Assembly (NCBI GenBank): GCA_944472155.2
Contig: OX235271.1
Span: 28,590,977 to 28,654,976 of the forward strand
Direction: 5' to 3'
DNA from: Trichobilharzia szidati
Taxonomy: Eukaryota > Platyhelminthes > Trematoda > Strigeidida > Schistosomatidae
DNA: 64,000 nucleotides
Shown: positions 24,201 to 34,009 of the stretch, piece after piece
Layout of the letters: each line of letters starts with the position of its first letter
Numbering within the stretch: the first letter of the stretch is position 1
The notes under the pieces: model-generated
The model's database searches: none
What the model was told of the DNA's origin: nothing
What the model saw: the letters and a program-made list of their open reading frames with translations, nothing else
Position numbers and translations under genes: made by a program

Positions 24201-24239
24201 TTCCAATCAAATCCCTACAAACCAACACTTGAATATCAA

Positions 24240-24600
24240 TGAGATGCTCACTAGCGACTGGCCCTTTTCAGGTAGGTAGTTACCTGGGGTTCTAGTGAGA
24301 AGTCGTGACCAGTAGGGTGCAGCAGGTTGGGTGTGAGGACATATACTCGCCGAAGACATTGGCTAGGGGTCGCGCTATGTCGTGAATTGGCAGAAGTTAG
24401 AAATCATGGGCCATTGGATCGGGTCCCAGTGGCTTAATGCTATACGAGCTCGCCTTGTAACCAGATGGTCCTGGGTTCGAATCCCGGCGTGTGCGTACTG
24501 GTGAAAAGTCCCAAACTGGGACGAAACAGCTGTCCAGTACTCCCAGATTTTCATGATGAAATCCTGTAACCAATCAACCAAATCCCTATAAACCAACACT
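24240..24600 (+). mobile_element. SINE-4 copy
   Basis: A longer leader (gctcactagcgactgg... ggttctagtgagaagtcg) precedes the tRNA-like head (tcccagtggcttaatgctatacg; 'ccttgtaacca' with a TGT anticodon position; B box ggttcgaatccc at about 24475). The hammerhead region is 24496-24540: stem I TACTG/CAGTA, core GTGAAAA, stem II, GAAA, ACAGCTGT, cleavage GTC. C3 and G8 of the core are replaced. Confidence 0.7.
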
Positions 24601-24958
24601 TGAAAGGAAAATTGACTGAATACATACTGACACCATAAGCCAGATCCTAGAGTTGAACCTGAATGGGAGATGACATGTTGGACATGTGTCCGAGAGTGAC
24701 ATAGGAGAGATAAAGGCAATAAAGCCAAAAAAATACTCAGGACTCCCAGTGAAATTCTTGACTGACAATGCCTGAATCATTGCTGATAAAATTATATAAA
24801 GTTGGAGTTTAACGATGAATACTTCTACCTATTTAGTTGGGCCTCAATCAAGCACAACACCTGACGCGTGTTTGGATCACTTCTGTCTAGCTAGAAAGCA
24901 TCACTCTGTTTAGTGTCAGTGTTTTCGAAATACTCATATCATTCACTTGTATTATACT

Positions 24959-25265
24959 GTGGTGAGAGCTGGCTGCTAGCCAAAGTTGATAGACAGTAAT
25001 TGACGTCAATGTTTATGTCCCCAATATTGGTGGTGAGAAAATGAGAACAAAGGCTTTGTGTAGGTGGGCGGATACATTTAGCATATGGATGATCTGACAC
25101 AGCCACAAAGAGATGCAAGGTTAACTTTCTGTGAGAAACAACCAATCAAAAGACTGTATTTTCTACTAACAATAATCTACAATAATGTACATTAAAATCT
25201 ATAAATATGTGTTGATTTTCCTTAATAAACGATCTGTTGCCTGGCCCTTGTCTTCTGTTGTTACA
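24959..25265 (-). mobile_element. Solo LTR
   Basis: A 307-bp unit with TGTGGTGAG...TTGTTACA ends on +, flanked by the 4-bp direct repeat atac (24955-24958 and 25266-25269). It matches the LTRs at 44110-45175 and 46806-47109 in inverted orientation. It carries no internal sequence, so it is the product of LTR-LTR recombination. Confidence 0.8.
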
Positions 25266-25269
25266 ATAC

Positions 25270-26056
25270 CATCGTGTTACCTAGCAAAAGAAGACGATCC
25301 AATATATTCTGCATAACTGAACTACATTCACGTCAGTTTCTTTGAAAATGACAGTGTTTTTATTCTAAACATCAATCAACCTTGATTATTTTATGATCTT
25401 TTGAAAATGTTTGTGAGAAGTTTGAATCAACAGTGACAAAATGGAGTAAACAGTTTCTAGGTAGTGTCTAGTGAATTCAGTGGAAGGTTTGAGAGGATTC
25501 AAAAATAAAAAGTATAGCTGAAAGGGGGTTCTATCCAAAATCGGTAGCCTAAGTAGACAGTTTTCAAAATGTTCAACTGGAAGTATATTGAAATAACTGT
25601 CTGTGTGATACAGGGTCTACAGGAATCATTTCTTTTGACGTACACTTCATGCTGTCTGTTTATATTTAGAACAGGAATTCAACCAACCCTAGAAATTCTC
25701 ACCCATGTAGGCAGCATATCTGAATGATGAATGCCCTAATAATTTCAGACCTTTTATCAAAACTAAATTTCACAATCGTAAAATAAGAACAACTAATTAT
25801 AATGTATTCTTTTATATCAAATTATATATATTTATATATAGTCGAGATTTGAATACATTTGTCTTGTTTGTAAGTTATAATTTTACAAAAAGTCGAAAGT
25901 GGCTATTATTTTGCATAGAATCACCACACAGAGATGTGATTTAACTTTTTTTAAACTGAGTATTTAATCCAGTTCACTAAATATTTAGCCCAGTTGCCTG
26001 TATCTGTAGTAGTTCAAGTTTACACGTATACATCTGTCCAAATACATACATATATC
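25270..26056 (+). other. 5' flank of receptor gene
   Basis: Non-repetitive AT-rich stretch without recognised elements. A promoter or upstream exon could lie here, but nothing decisive is visible. An in-frame TTG-initiated extension from 25994 is not credible as a start. Confidence 0.35.
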
Positions 26057-27094
26057 ATGAGTAATGTCACCAATGTATTTGATTGGACTATGGGAAGCAT
26101 TTCGATATTGGCAATACTTGTCAACTTTTACATCGGTTTCTTGTGGATAGCCAACCTGTCTGGTTGTTTTCTAAGAAAGCAGATCAATAATAAATCTGTA
26201 GAAAGTGATGCTAGTGATAGTCAAAATGAATCAGAACCAGAGTCATCTCACACTTCCTTGAGTCGATCTACAAAAGTCTATATATCCCTCATTGTAGCTG
26301 CTGGATTTGTTATGCATCTCACAGAAGCACTGAGAATATCATACTTAACTTTGAATGGAAATGATATACGTGTTACCTTTGGTGAATGGTTCTGTAGGAT
26401 ACACTTATTCTTAAAAATGCTCTCATTGGATATCTCCACTTGGTGTTTTGCTCTTCTCTGCTTTGAAAATCTTTTTCCTGTTGTTCTTTTTGCAAGATGC
26501 ATCTCGTCATCTTTCAATTCAGAAATCTTCATCACTATTCAAGTTATGACTGTCATTGCTATTTCATTGACAGCAAGTATTTCACCCTTAATTCCATCGA
26601 ATAGAATGTGTAGTCAGTTTTATCATAGTATGAATCTGATATACAGTAGATTTATTCTCACTACACTCCTCCCCACAGTTATCTCAGTCGTTTCCTCTAC
26701 CTTAATGATTCGAAAGATATACAGACGAGAAATGCTGGTGAACACTAGTCAACATTCAACTGCCTTATCTGATGAAATAACATCTACAGGGATATCTGTA
26801 TCACCAGCTCTCAAACTATTTGCAGCTAAAATGAAAATAATGATCGCTTGTTCATTTCTTTTATTTCAACTACTCATTTATGTGTTTCTGTTGAAAAGGC
26901 GTAACTATTGCTGCTTTATATTAATTCAAAAACAATTGGATACTGAAGATTATTATCTATTGGCTTTACTTCTAATGCACTGCATTCTAAATACACTTGA
27001 AAGTTATCTACTGCTGATAACTTCACCAAACATTACGTGTAGCTGTGTCATCATAAGTGTAATGATTCAGAGGCTATTTCATCGGGGGAACTGA
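26057..27094 (+). CDS. Putative orphan 7-transmembrane receptor (rhodopsin-like), single exon
   Basis: An intact 345-codon frame. I start at ATG 26057 (MSNVTNVF, with an N-glycosylation site NVT) because the upstream in-frame initiator is only TTG. About seven hydrophobic segments can be marked: residues 10-35, 75-100, 115-150 (WFCRIHLFLKMLSLDI), 160-182, 194-220 (ILTTLLPTVISVVSSTLMI), 260-283 and 300-325. A Cys at the start of TM3 (WFCR) and one in the loop after TM4 (RMCSQFY) would form the class-A disulfide. The loop after TM1 is long, acidic and Ser-rich (SDASDSQNESEPESS). The DRY position reads FEN, and TM7 has NTLESYLLL in place of NPxxY, so it is a divergent receptor or not a standard G-protein coupler. 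It has no relation to the transposons around it. The ligand is unknown. Confidence 0.65.
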   Translation: MSNVTNVFDWTMGSISILAILVNFYIGFLWIANLSGCFLRKQINNKSVESDASDSQNESEPESSHTSLSRSTKVYISLIVAAGFVMHLTEALRISYLTLNGNDIRVTFGEWFCRIHLFLKMLSLDISTWCFALLCFENLFPVVLFARCISSSFNSEIFITIQVMTVIAISLTASISPLIPSNRMCSQFYHSMNLIYSRFILTTLLPTVISVVSSTLMIRKIYRREMLVNTSQHSTALSDEITSTGISVSPALKLFAAKMKIMIACSFLLFQLLIYVFLLKRRNYCCFILIQKQLDTEDYYLLALLLMHCILNTLESYLLLITSPNITCSCVIISVMIQRLFHRGN

Positions 27095-27829
27095 TCCAAA
27101 GACGCTTCTACAATTAACACACTCGTTATGTAGGGGAACACTTTTTGATTTCAACACTACAAATGTGATAAGTAGAATATGCTGAACGATGATTCCTTTC
27201 AATCATAAAACTCTCATAATTTCTCTTTTCATATTTCACATTATGACAGTAAACGTTCTTGCATCATACATCAGCAGTGGAAGCAGTCGACACACAAATC
27301 AATCAATGCATCCTGTGACTGTCCCTCCCGAGTACACTTAAAATTCATTTTCATTGATTTCATAGAAATATATTTATTGGCATGAACACTATGGTCAGCA
27401 TATTACTTGTCTTGTTTGTCTTCATGTTATTATCAGTCATCATAGAGATGGATAGAAGTTCACATTAACAGGATTATAAGTGGTCTCATTCAGTTTACAT
27501 TTTTTTTCTCATCTGAAATCTTATTTTTCATGCAAGTCATCTGTTTTCATTGACTATTTGTTTTTGTTTTTTTGCATTTGAGCCACAACCGTCATATATG
27601 CATAAAGTTGTGTGTAACTTATAAAACATTTTTATTTACAACTAAATGTCTATTCATCTACATTAATTATTCGAAATAATAATATAAAATGTTGAAATAA
27701 TAGAGAAGATTTGTAGCTCAGGTGGATGATTTGCAATTAAAAGTGTTCTCTGAGCTGGTTGGTTTAGTTGCGGAGCTTTCGTCATCCTTCTGGACAACAT
27801 CTCCCTTCAGCGCAATATTTAGCATAAAG
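27095..27829. other. 3' flank of receptor gene, no element recognised
   Basis: AT-rich with T-runs (27494-27505, 27560-27575). No coding frame or known repeat. The 3' UTR and poly(A) site of the receptor gene are presumably here. Confidence 0.35.
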
Positions 27830-28815
27830 TGAAATGATTTAAATTTCTTCATGAGTGATATAATTGCGTCTCCCAGTAACAACCATCTTTACATATGTAT
27901 CAACCATTTTCTATTGACTTGGATTTTAAACCTTCTGATCACCTGATTTACTTTTTATTAATTGGTATATTTCATCTATATTAACATGTTTTTTAATTGC
28001 ATTTTCGCTTGAGTACCAGGCTTCTAGGAATTCCCTGATTGCACTTTTCGTGTTTCCTCTGTTTAAGATTTTGACATTATCCCAATCAAATTGATGACCA
28101 TAATTGTCTGTATGCATTGACACTAACAAATACATATCACGTCTTTTCACGGCTGATTTATGTTCTTGGATTCTGATTCGAAGGTGACGCCCACTTTGGC
28201 CAATGTAGTGTTTGTTGCAGTTCATACAATTTATTTTGTAAATGGTATTAATTTTATCCCCTTTTTTCTGTTGGATCTTTTGGTTTGCATAATATCGAAT
28301 TAAGCGATTTTACTGGTTTGTGTGCTATATCTATATCTAACGGTTTCAGTATTCTGGCTGTTATTTTAGAGATATTCCACATGTATGGTAGAATGAATTT
28401 TCTTATGGTCTTTGATGATGATTTCTTGTTGGTGTTTTGATTCGACTTTAAACACTTTTTGATGAAATTTTGTGGATAACCATTCTTTTTGAAGACCGTT
28501 TGTAGGTACTTTTATTCCATTCTTTTCAACTCTGGAGTGCTACAATGTGTCTGAACTCTTTTAAACAATGTCTGCACACAGTTTCGTTTGTGAGTAACTG
28601 GATTATTGCTAGTATAGTTGAGTATTTGATCTGTGTGCGTTGATTTTCTATAAACTTGTGTCTCTAAATCTCCTGTGTTGGTTCTCCTGATTAAATCAGG
28701 TGACCAAAAAGTTTAAAATCCAAGTCAATAGAAAGTGGTCAATACATATGTAAAGATAGTAACCAGGAGACGCAATTACATCACGCATGAAGAAATTTAA
28801 ATCAATTCACTTTGT
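27830..28815 (-). mobile_element. PLE-D copy with inverted terminal arms
   Basis: The minus frame 28225-27926 is a PLE GIY-YIG endonuclease (MNCNKHYIGQSGRHLRIRIQ; HQFDWDNVKILNRGNTKSAIREFLEAW). Upstream on minus, with stops, are connector peptides (EWLSTKFHQKVFKVESKHQ, KDHKKIHSTIHVEYL). Inverted arms of about 120 bp lie at 27830-27953 and 28695-28815. The connector is broken and no RT palm is present. Confidence 0.75.
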
Positions 28816-29580
28816 ACTTAATATGGGGAAACTAGGATAGCAACAAGACATTAAGGTACAGAAACTACAAGATTAGTAGAAAATAGTTACTAAACAAATA
28901 AGATATGGAAAACAGTTGTTGTGAGTTAAGCGCATTTAGTGTTCAATATCAGACATTCCAGACATGAAGTAAGTAATGAGATTACTGTTGTATTGGAGAA
29001 TTTCGCGTGTATGCTTCACATATATTATTCCTTTGTTGTTAAGCAAAACAGGCGTAATGGTTCAAAAGTTTTCATTTCCGCTTTTTACTCAGAATGTCAA
29101 CTTCCAACGTTGGTTAAGTGAAGAAAGTTAGTGTTGTAATTTGTAGTCCCATCGGAATTTCCTAAATAATAAGACTAAATGAAAATTGGAAATTAAAGTA
29201 TTAATTACTCTAGTGAATACAATTCGATGACATTTTTTTGTTTTTCATAATTATAGTCTTATCATACTTTGATTCAGACCTATTCATAACATCATGATAT
29301 AGTGTCACTAGCTATTCATTCACCTTATTATTCATTTTTTGCTAGCTGTATAACTTTTTTCTTATCCACAATAGTATGTATGGAGTTGTGCAGCAACTTT
29401 ACTACTGTTTAGTGCTCACTTCTAATAGGTAAGAAATGTTAGCCTGCTCTTTACAGCTGTAATTACGAGTCTTACTCGTAAAGAAAACACTTCACGAAGA
29501 TCTGTACACAAAACGGAGTCAGGTTAAATTGTGAAAGGAAATCACTGTGATAAATTAAACATTCTGAAATATCACTATTT
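28816..29580. other. No gene recognised
   Basis: AT-rich. The short plus frame 28939-29121 has no domain. Confidence 0.4.
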
Positions 29581-29807
29581 AGGCATAGCGGTTAGGATGC
29601 TCGCCGACCATGCACATGGTCCGGGGTTCGATCCCCGGCCACCGACGCACTCCTTTACCTCGCTAAGCCAGAAATAACGCTGGTAAAGAGGAAAGGTTGG
29701 ACATGAGGCTAGCAACCCCATCCTGTAAAAATACAAACTGCTACAGAAACTTCAAGCCACTAGCTTGAAGCCCTATGTTCCACTGGGAACGTGAAGGAAA
29801 AAAAAAA
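29581..29807 (+). mobile_element. SINE-1 (tRNA-like head, RTE-A-type tail)
   Basis: A box ggcatagcggttagg and B box ggggttcgatccccgg lie in a tRNA-like head. The body contains 'ctcgctaagccagaaat' and 'gaggaaaggttgg'. The 3' end (gaagccctatgttccactgg, gaacgtgaagg, poly-A) copies the RTE-A LINE tail. The head is 5'-truncated by a few bases. Confidence 0.8.
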
Positions 29808-30123
29808 GACATGAAGTTGAATAAATGATGATGTAACTAGGAAAGAGTGGAAAGAAATCAATATTAACATTTAATAAAAGAGATGATATAATCAATTAAG
29901 ATGAAAAGACAAGCTATCAGAGTAGAGAAGGACTTAATACAGCGCTTCTTTTTGAATACATCAGCCAGGTTTTAATCGTTTTATAACGATGACCTCTGCG
30001 AACTTCAAGAGATTTGAACTTGATTGTTTGCTTATTTAATTTCAAAGAATTCAAGATGTCTACTCTGATGTCATGCATCAATCAAATGTGTCATGACTGT
30101 GCTATTTAGTGATTGACTTCCTC

Positions 30124-30322
30124 TTTTTTTTCCTTCACGTTCCCCAGTGGAACATAGGGCTTCAAGCTAGTGGCTTGAAGTTTCTGTAGCAGTGTTTATT
30201 TTTACAGTATGGGGTTGCTAGCCTCATGCCCAACCTTTCCTCTTCACCAGCGTTATTTCTGGCTTAGCGAGGTAAAGGAGTGCATCAGCCGGGATTCGAA
30301 CCCCGGACCATGTGCATGGTCC
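30124..30322 (-). mobile_element. SINE-1, inverted copy
   Basis: Reverse complement of 29581-29807, lacking the first part of the head. The poly-T start at 30124 is its tail. The two copies are tail to tail, 316 bp apart. This copy lies against, or within, a PLE fragment that continues at 30330. Confidence 0.8.
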
Positions 30323-30329
30323 TCTTAAT

Positions 30330-30735
30330 CTTAGACTTTTAGGCATGTGTTCAGAAATTCTAGGGTAGGCCATTCTTTCTGTTATGCCAATGTATCTGAT
30401 TCCGAGGCTACACGTAAATTGATATATACACGGTTAGGGTTAACAGAAAAAAGGTATCTATGAACTTTTGATTGAACTAAGAAACATTCTCTTTAGTATA
30501 CAGGAATCAATCCAGTCATGGGGAGTGTCCTAGTCCGTGGTTTTTTGGTTCATCTGTTACAATATTGTCTCACTTTTAATTTCAGATGGATGAATACAGA
30601 TTTTATATTTAGTTCTTTTGTTTTGACTTTTATCAACTCTGTCGATAAATATTTGTGGATATCCACTGTCTTCTTTAGACACTTTTCCTATAATGTAGTG
30701 TACTGCTTTGATGTGATCGGTGATGGTTGAAGGTA
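30330..30735 (-). pseudogene. PLE endonuclease/connector fragment
   Basis: The minus strand gives, in broken frames, KVSKEDSGYPQIFIDRV (RT connector) at about 30680-30620 and a GIY-YIG-like block, SLGIRYIGITERM, at about 30425-30380, then ISEHMPKSLRL. A fifth PLE sequence type for this window. Not functional. Confidence 0.5.
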
Positions 30736-31003
30736 AGACGAAAATCTGGGTCAGATACAGAGGCCTTTGAAATACTCATCTGCCTCAGCACTATCTGAGC
30801 AATGAAACTGAACCTCAAATCAGGTAATTATTTCACCGCAAATATATAACGTCTATCTCCACTAGTCTCATTATTGACATTAATTTCGTTTTCTGCAGCC
30901 TTTTTATTTTATTTAAACATTGAAAACTATTTCATCTCATCAGTGTTTCATCTTGTTTAATCTAAAAAAAAATTGAAAATGTGAAGATATCAATATATTA
31001 ATA

Positions 31004-31348
31004 ATGGGATCAAATATCAGTTCATCACAAAAACAATATTCAGATACAGACTTGTTGCAGACATGTTCAGGACATAATGTTGGAATAAACTGTTTAGCTT
31101 TGTGTGACGAAGAAGAAGGAAGAGAAGGAGAAAATTTCATGATATTAGCCTCTGGATCAGATGATGGTGTCATATGTATATGGCAATCAGAATCAAGAGA
31201 TTCCGCCTTCCAGCTGACATGTACGCATAGTTTAAATGAACATCAAGGCTATATCACTGGATTAGTGTTTCATAAAAAGTATCTAATATCAGCATCTTCT
31301 GATAGTACAATACGTAAATGGAATTATAAGACAGGGAAATGTGAACGT
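31004..31348 (+). CDS. WDR86: WDR86-like WD40 protein, exon 1
   Basis: First coding exon, 115 codons, ATG at 31004. It opens MGSNISSS: Gly2 with Ser6 fits the N-myristoylation pattern (MGxxxS), and vertebrate WDR86 also begins with MG. WD repeat 1 (GHNVGINCLAL... ILASGSDDGVICIW) has an insertion rich in Glu. Repeat 2 (HQGYITGLVFHKKYLISASS, STIRKWNYKTGKCER) ends at the splice donor cgt|gtaagt. The phase is 0 and joins exactly to exon 2 (CER|VFTGHTDVV). WD40 propellers act as protein-binding scaffolds; I know of no firmly assigned role for WDR86. It is non-repetitive compared with its surroundings. Confidence 0.85.
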
Positions 31349-31609
31349 GTAAGTGCTTTCTTCTTCTACTGTGGTTAATTTGTTTGATTGTATATTTTAT
31401 AGTATTGCAGAAGGGATGCTTTCTGTCTTGTTGGTATATATATGTGTGTGTAAATCTTGGACACTGTAGTTTTATATAACCCTGTATTAGTTTACAATTT
31501 ATAAAAAAAGTTTATACAATTAAAATGAGAGATGTAGATTTCTTCCAAGCAATCCAAAGTGATAATTGGTGATTGAATTTCTAAATAACTATGCCAAAAT
31601 GTTCCAGTT

Positions 31610-32232
31610 ACGCATGGAACTGGCGAGGATATCAAAGCAATAATCGGAAAAGCAAGACAAGCTTTCACTACTCTCAAGTCTGTGTGGAGGTCAACAGCAC
31701 TCAGCATCAAAAATAACATCCGGATTTTCAACTCCAATGTAAAGAAGTCAGTGCTACTCACTATACGGATCAGAGACTTGGCCAGTGCGTCATAAAGAGC
31801 ATCTCAAACAAACTACAGACCTTCATTAACAGTTGTCTTCGCTCAATACCACTCAAGATCAGATACCTAGCCAGAAAAGATCAGCAACAGAGATCTCTGG
31901 CAATGAGCGAACCAACCCAGCAGGAACCGATTGTGAAACAAATAGGCAGGAAGAAATGGATCATGGAGATGGAATGGCCATACTCTGAGGAAACCATTAA
32001 GTGATATCACACACCAGGCCATCGCTCAAGTGGAACCCGAAAGGGAAGCGGCGAGTTGGTCGTCAGTGCAAGGGTGACTTGGAGGAGGTCATGTGAAGCG
32101 AAGAGGAGATGAAAGCGTGTGGGCAGACTTGGAGCCAGGTGAAGACTGTAGCAGAGAACCGAACGCAATGGAGACGCACGGCTGAAGCCCTATGTTCCTC
32201 TAGGAATTAAAGGAAACAATAATAATAATACG
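31610..32232 (+). mobile_element. RTE-A LINE 3' copy in intron 1
   Basis: Starts at the thumb region (GTGEDIKAIIGKARQAF; KSVWRSTALSIKNNIRIF) and runs to the variant tail 'ttcctctaggaattaaagg' and AATAATAATA at 32215-32230. Frameshifts throughout. It has the same start zone and tail variant as 14068-14935. Confidence 0.75.
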
Positions 32233-32479
32233 CAAGGAATCTGAAACACACTGAATTTTTCTAAAATATAGGTACTATATTACACATAAATAGAATATAC
32301 AAATGTCAAATTATGAGGTGACTGTGCTGTATGTACATCGTCAGATGCACATTTACTCAGTGTCAGTAAGAAAAACAAAAACAGCAAAGCTGTTTCAAAG
32401 GTAATCCACGACCAGAAGCAGACAACATACGAATGTATAGATCAGAAATAAAAAAGGTCAAAATAATCAATTGATATAA

Positions 32480-33510
32480 GAATAGAAATTGGGTACTGTG
32501 GTAGAGGATAATTCCATTATGGATAAAAATTTATTTTGACAAAGTCACACAGTGTCATACAGTAATATTTACTGGTGACCACGTCTCCAGCACAATTTAC
32601 TGCTGCTCATAATCATATCAAGGCACTACTCACACAACTTTCTAACTTCTTTTATATAATTCCATCATTATTTTTCATCGCTTCACTTGATTGGTAGCAG
32701 TAGTATTTTCTATATTTCCGGTATGAGTGATGAGTCATTCCTTCTATTGCATGTGTTGGGTGTAGATTCGATGAACAAGGATTCAGTAATCAACTTCTCT
32801 CTATCTCCACCTACCTAGATTACTTTTTAGAATTTTAACCCTCTCACACCATGCTACTGTGTGGTTGTGTGTTAATGCATGCAGTGCAATCTCTGAGTAC
32901 TGAGCTCCTTTCTAAATTACTTATCTTCTCTGGGTCAACCATTCTAACCTTAGCTAAATTCTTATGTTCCGACAATCTGACTACCCCCGACCTACTAGTT
33001 TGACCTATGTAGTTGACTTAGCTCACAGTCATTGCAAGGTATTTTGTAAATTATATTATTTTGTCTAATTGGGTCAACTGGGTCCTTTAACCTACAGAGC
33101 TTGTCCTATCTGAGTGAGTTTGTAGTTTTACATGTGCCACCCTAATTCCTGCTTTATTAAGAATCCTACGTAGGGTCTCAGATGTCCCCTCCTTATATGG
33201 TAAAACTGTAGATGCCTTATATTCTTTCTTATTTATGTTATCATTATTGGTTTCACCATTATTTTTATTTTGCTGTTGACCTTTTTTCAATATTCCTAAT
33301 GAATTTTATAGGACAGTTATTGAACACCAGTGCTTCTTCTATCTGTTTCATTTCATCAGCTAGGCAATTTGTTGTACTAAGTATATATAAACGAAGTTAG
33401 AAAGTTGTGTGAGTAACTTGATATAATAATTATGAGCGGCAATAAATTGTGCTGGAAACGTGGTCACCAGTAAATATTACTGTATAACACTGTGAAACTT
33501 TATCAAAATA
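32480..33510 (-). mobile_element. PLE-B copy with inverted pLTRs
   Basis: The minus strand from 33370 gives a connector (QIEEALVFNNCPIKFIRNI), then ASTVLPYKEGTSETLRRILNKAGIRVAHVKL (frame 33290-33087), the PLE block ahead of the endonuclease. The degraded GIY-YIG and C-terminus continue to 32690, followed by a pLTR at 32485-32680. An inverted pLTR piece (gataataattatgagcggc... cgtggtcaccagtaaatatt) lies at 33395-33510. Confidence 0.7.
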
Positions 33511-33859
33511 AATAATGTTCAAAAGAAGGAGTGGAACATAGATTTAAAAAAATATACAGAAAATACTGTTTGCTCCAAATGGAATGTTGATGCATCAAAT
33601 GAGATCAATTCCAAAAGAAATCAATAACTATGGTTACAAAGTAGTAGAATGGTAAATAACGCATAAAATCATGCAACTTACCAACAGTAAGTAGTATAAA
33701 TTTTTAAATACAAAGGAAAATATGAGAACGAATGTATAATTGCAAGGGATTTCCAACAATATTATATCCACTGAATAACCTTCTGGATGCAATATATTGC
33801 TCTCAACCAAATCAAATATAATACCAAATCTTTGGAATAATAGCTTTTATATTCAGAGT

Positions 33860-34005
33860 AATTTGGTGGATGGTGACTAGCAGTGGAATTCAGAAACAGT
33901 ATTTAGTCCTATTTGGGACTCGTCATCTGAATGTACCTGCATTCTCCATTGAGTAATGATGTTCCCACTGCGACTCACATCCAGTACCCATCGCTTTGAC
34001 TTCTA
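33860..34005 (-). mobile_element. Sm-alpha-like SINE fragment with hammerhead motif
   Basis: On minus: an eroded tRNA-like 3' part (33995-33950), 'acattcag' stem I strand, core ATGACGA, stem II gtcccaaataggac, then 'taaa' instead of GAAA, and 'ctgaattccactgctagtc'. The core lacks C3 and G12 is lost, so it is inactive. Confidence 0.6.
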
Positions 34006-34009
34006 TATT

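Noticed and set aside
25994..26056. N-terminal extension of the receptor
   Set aside because: The extension would begin with TTG and precedes a good ATG at 26057; no signal peptide is gained.
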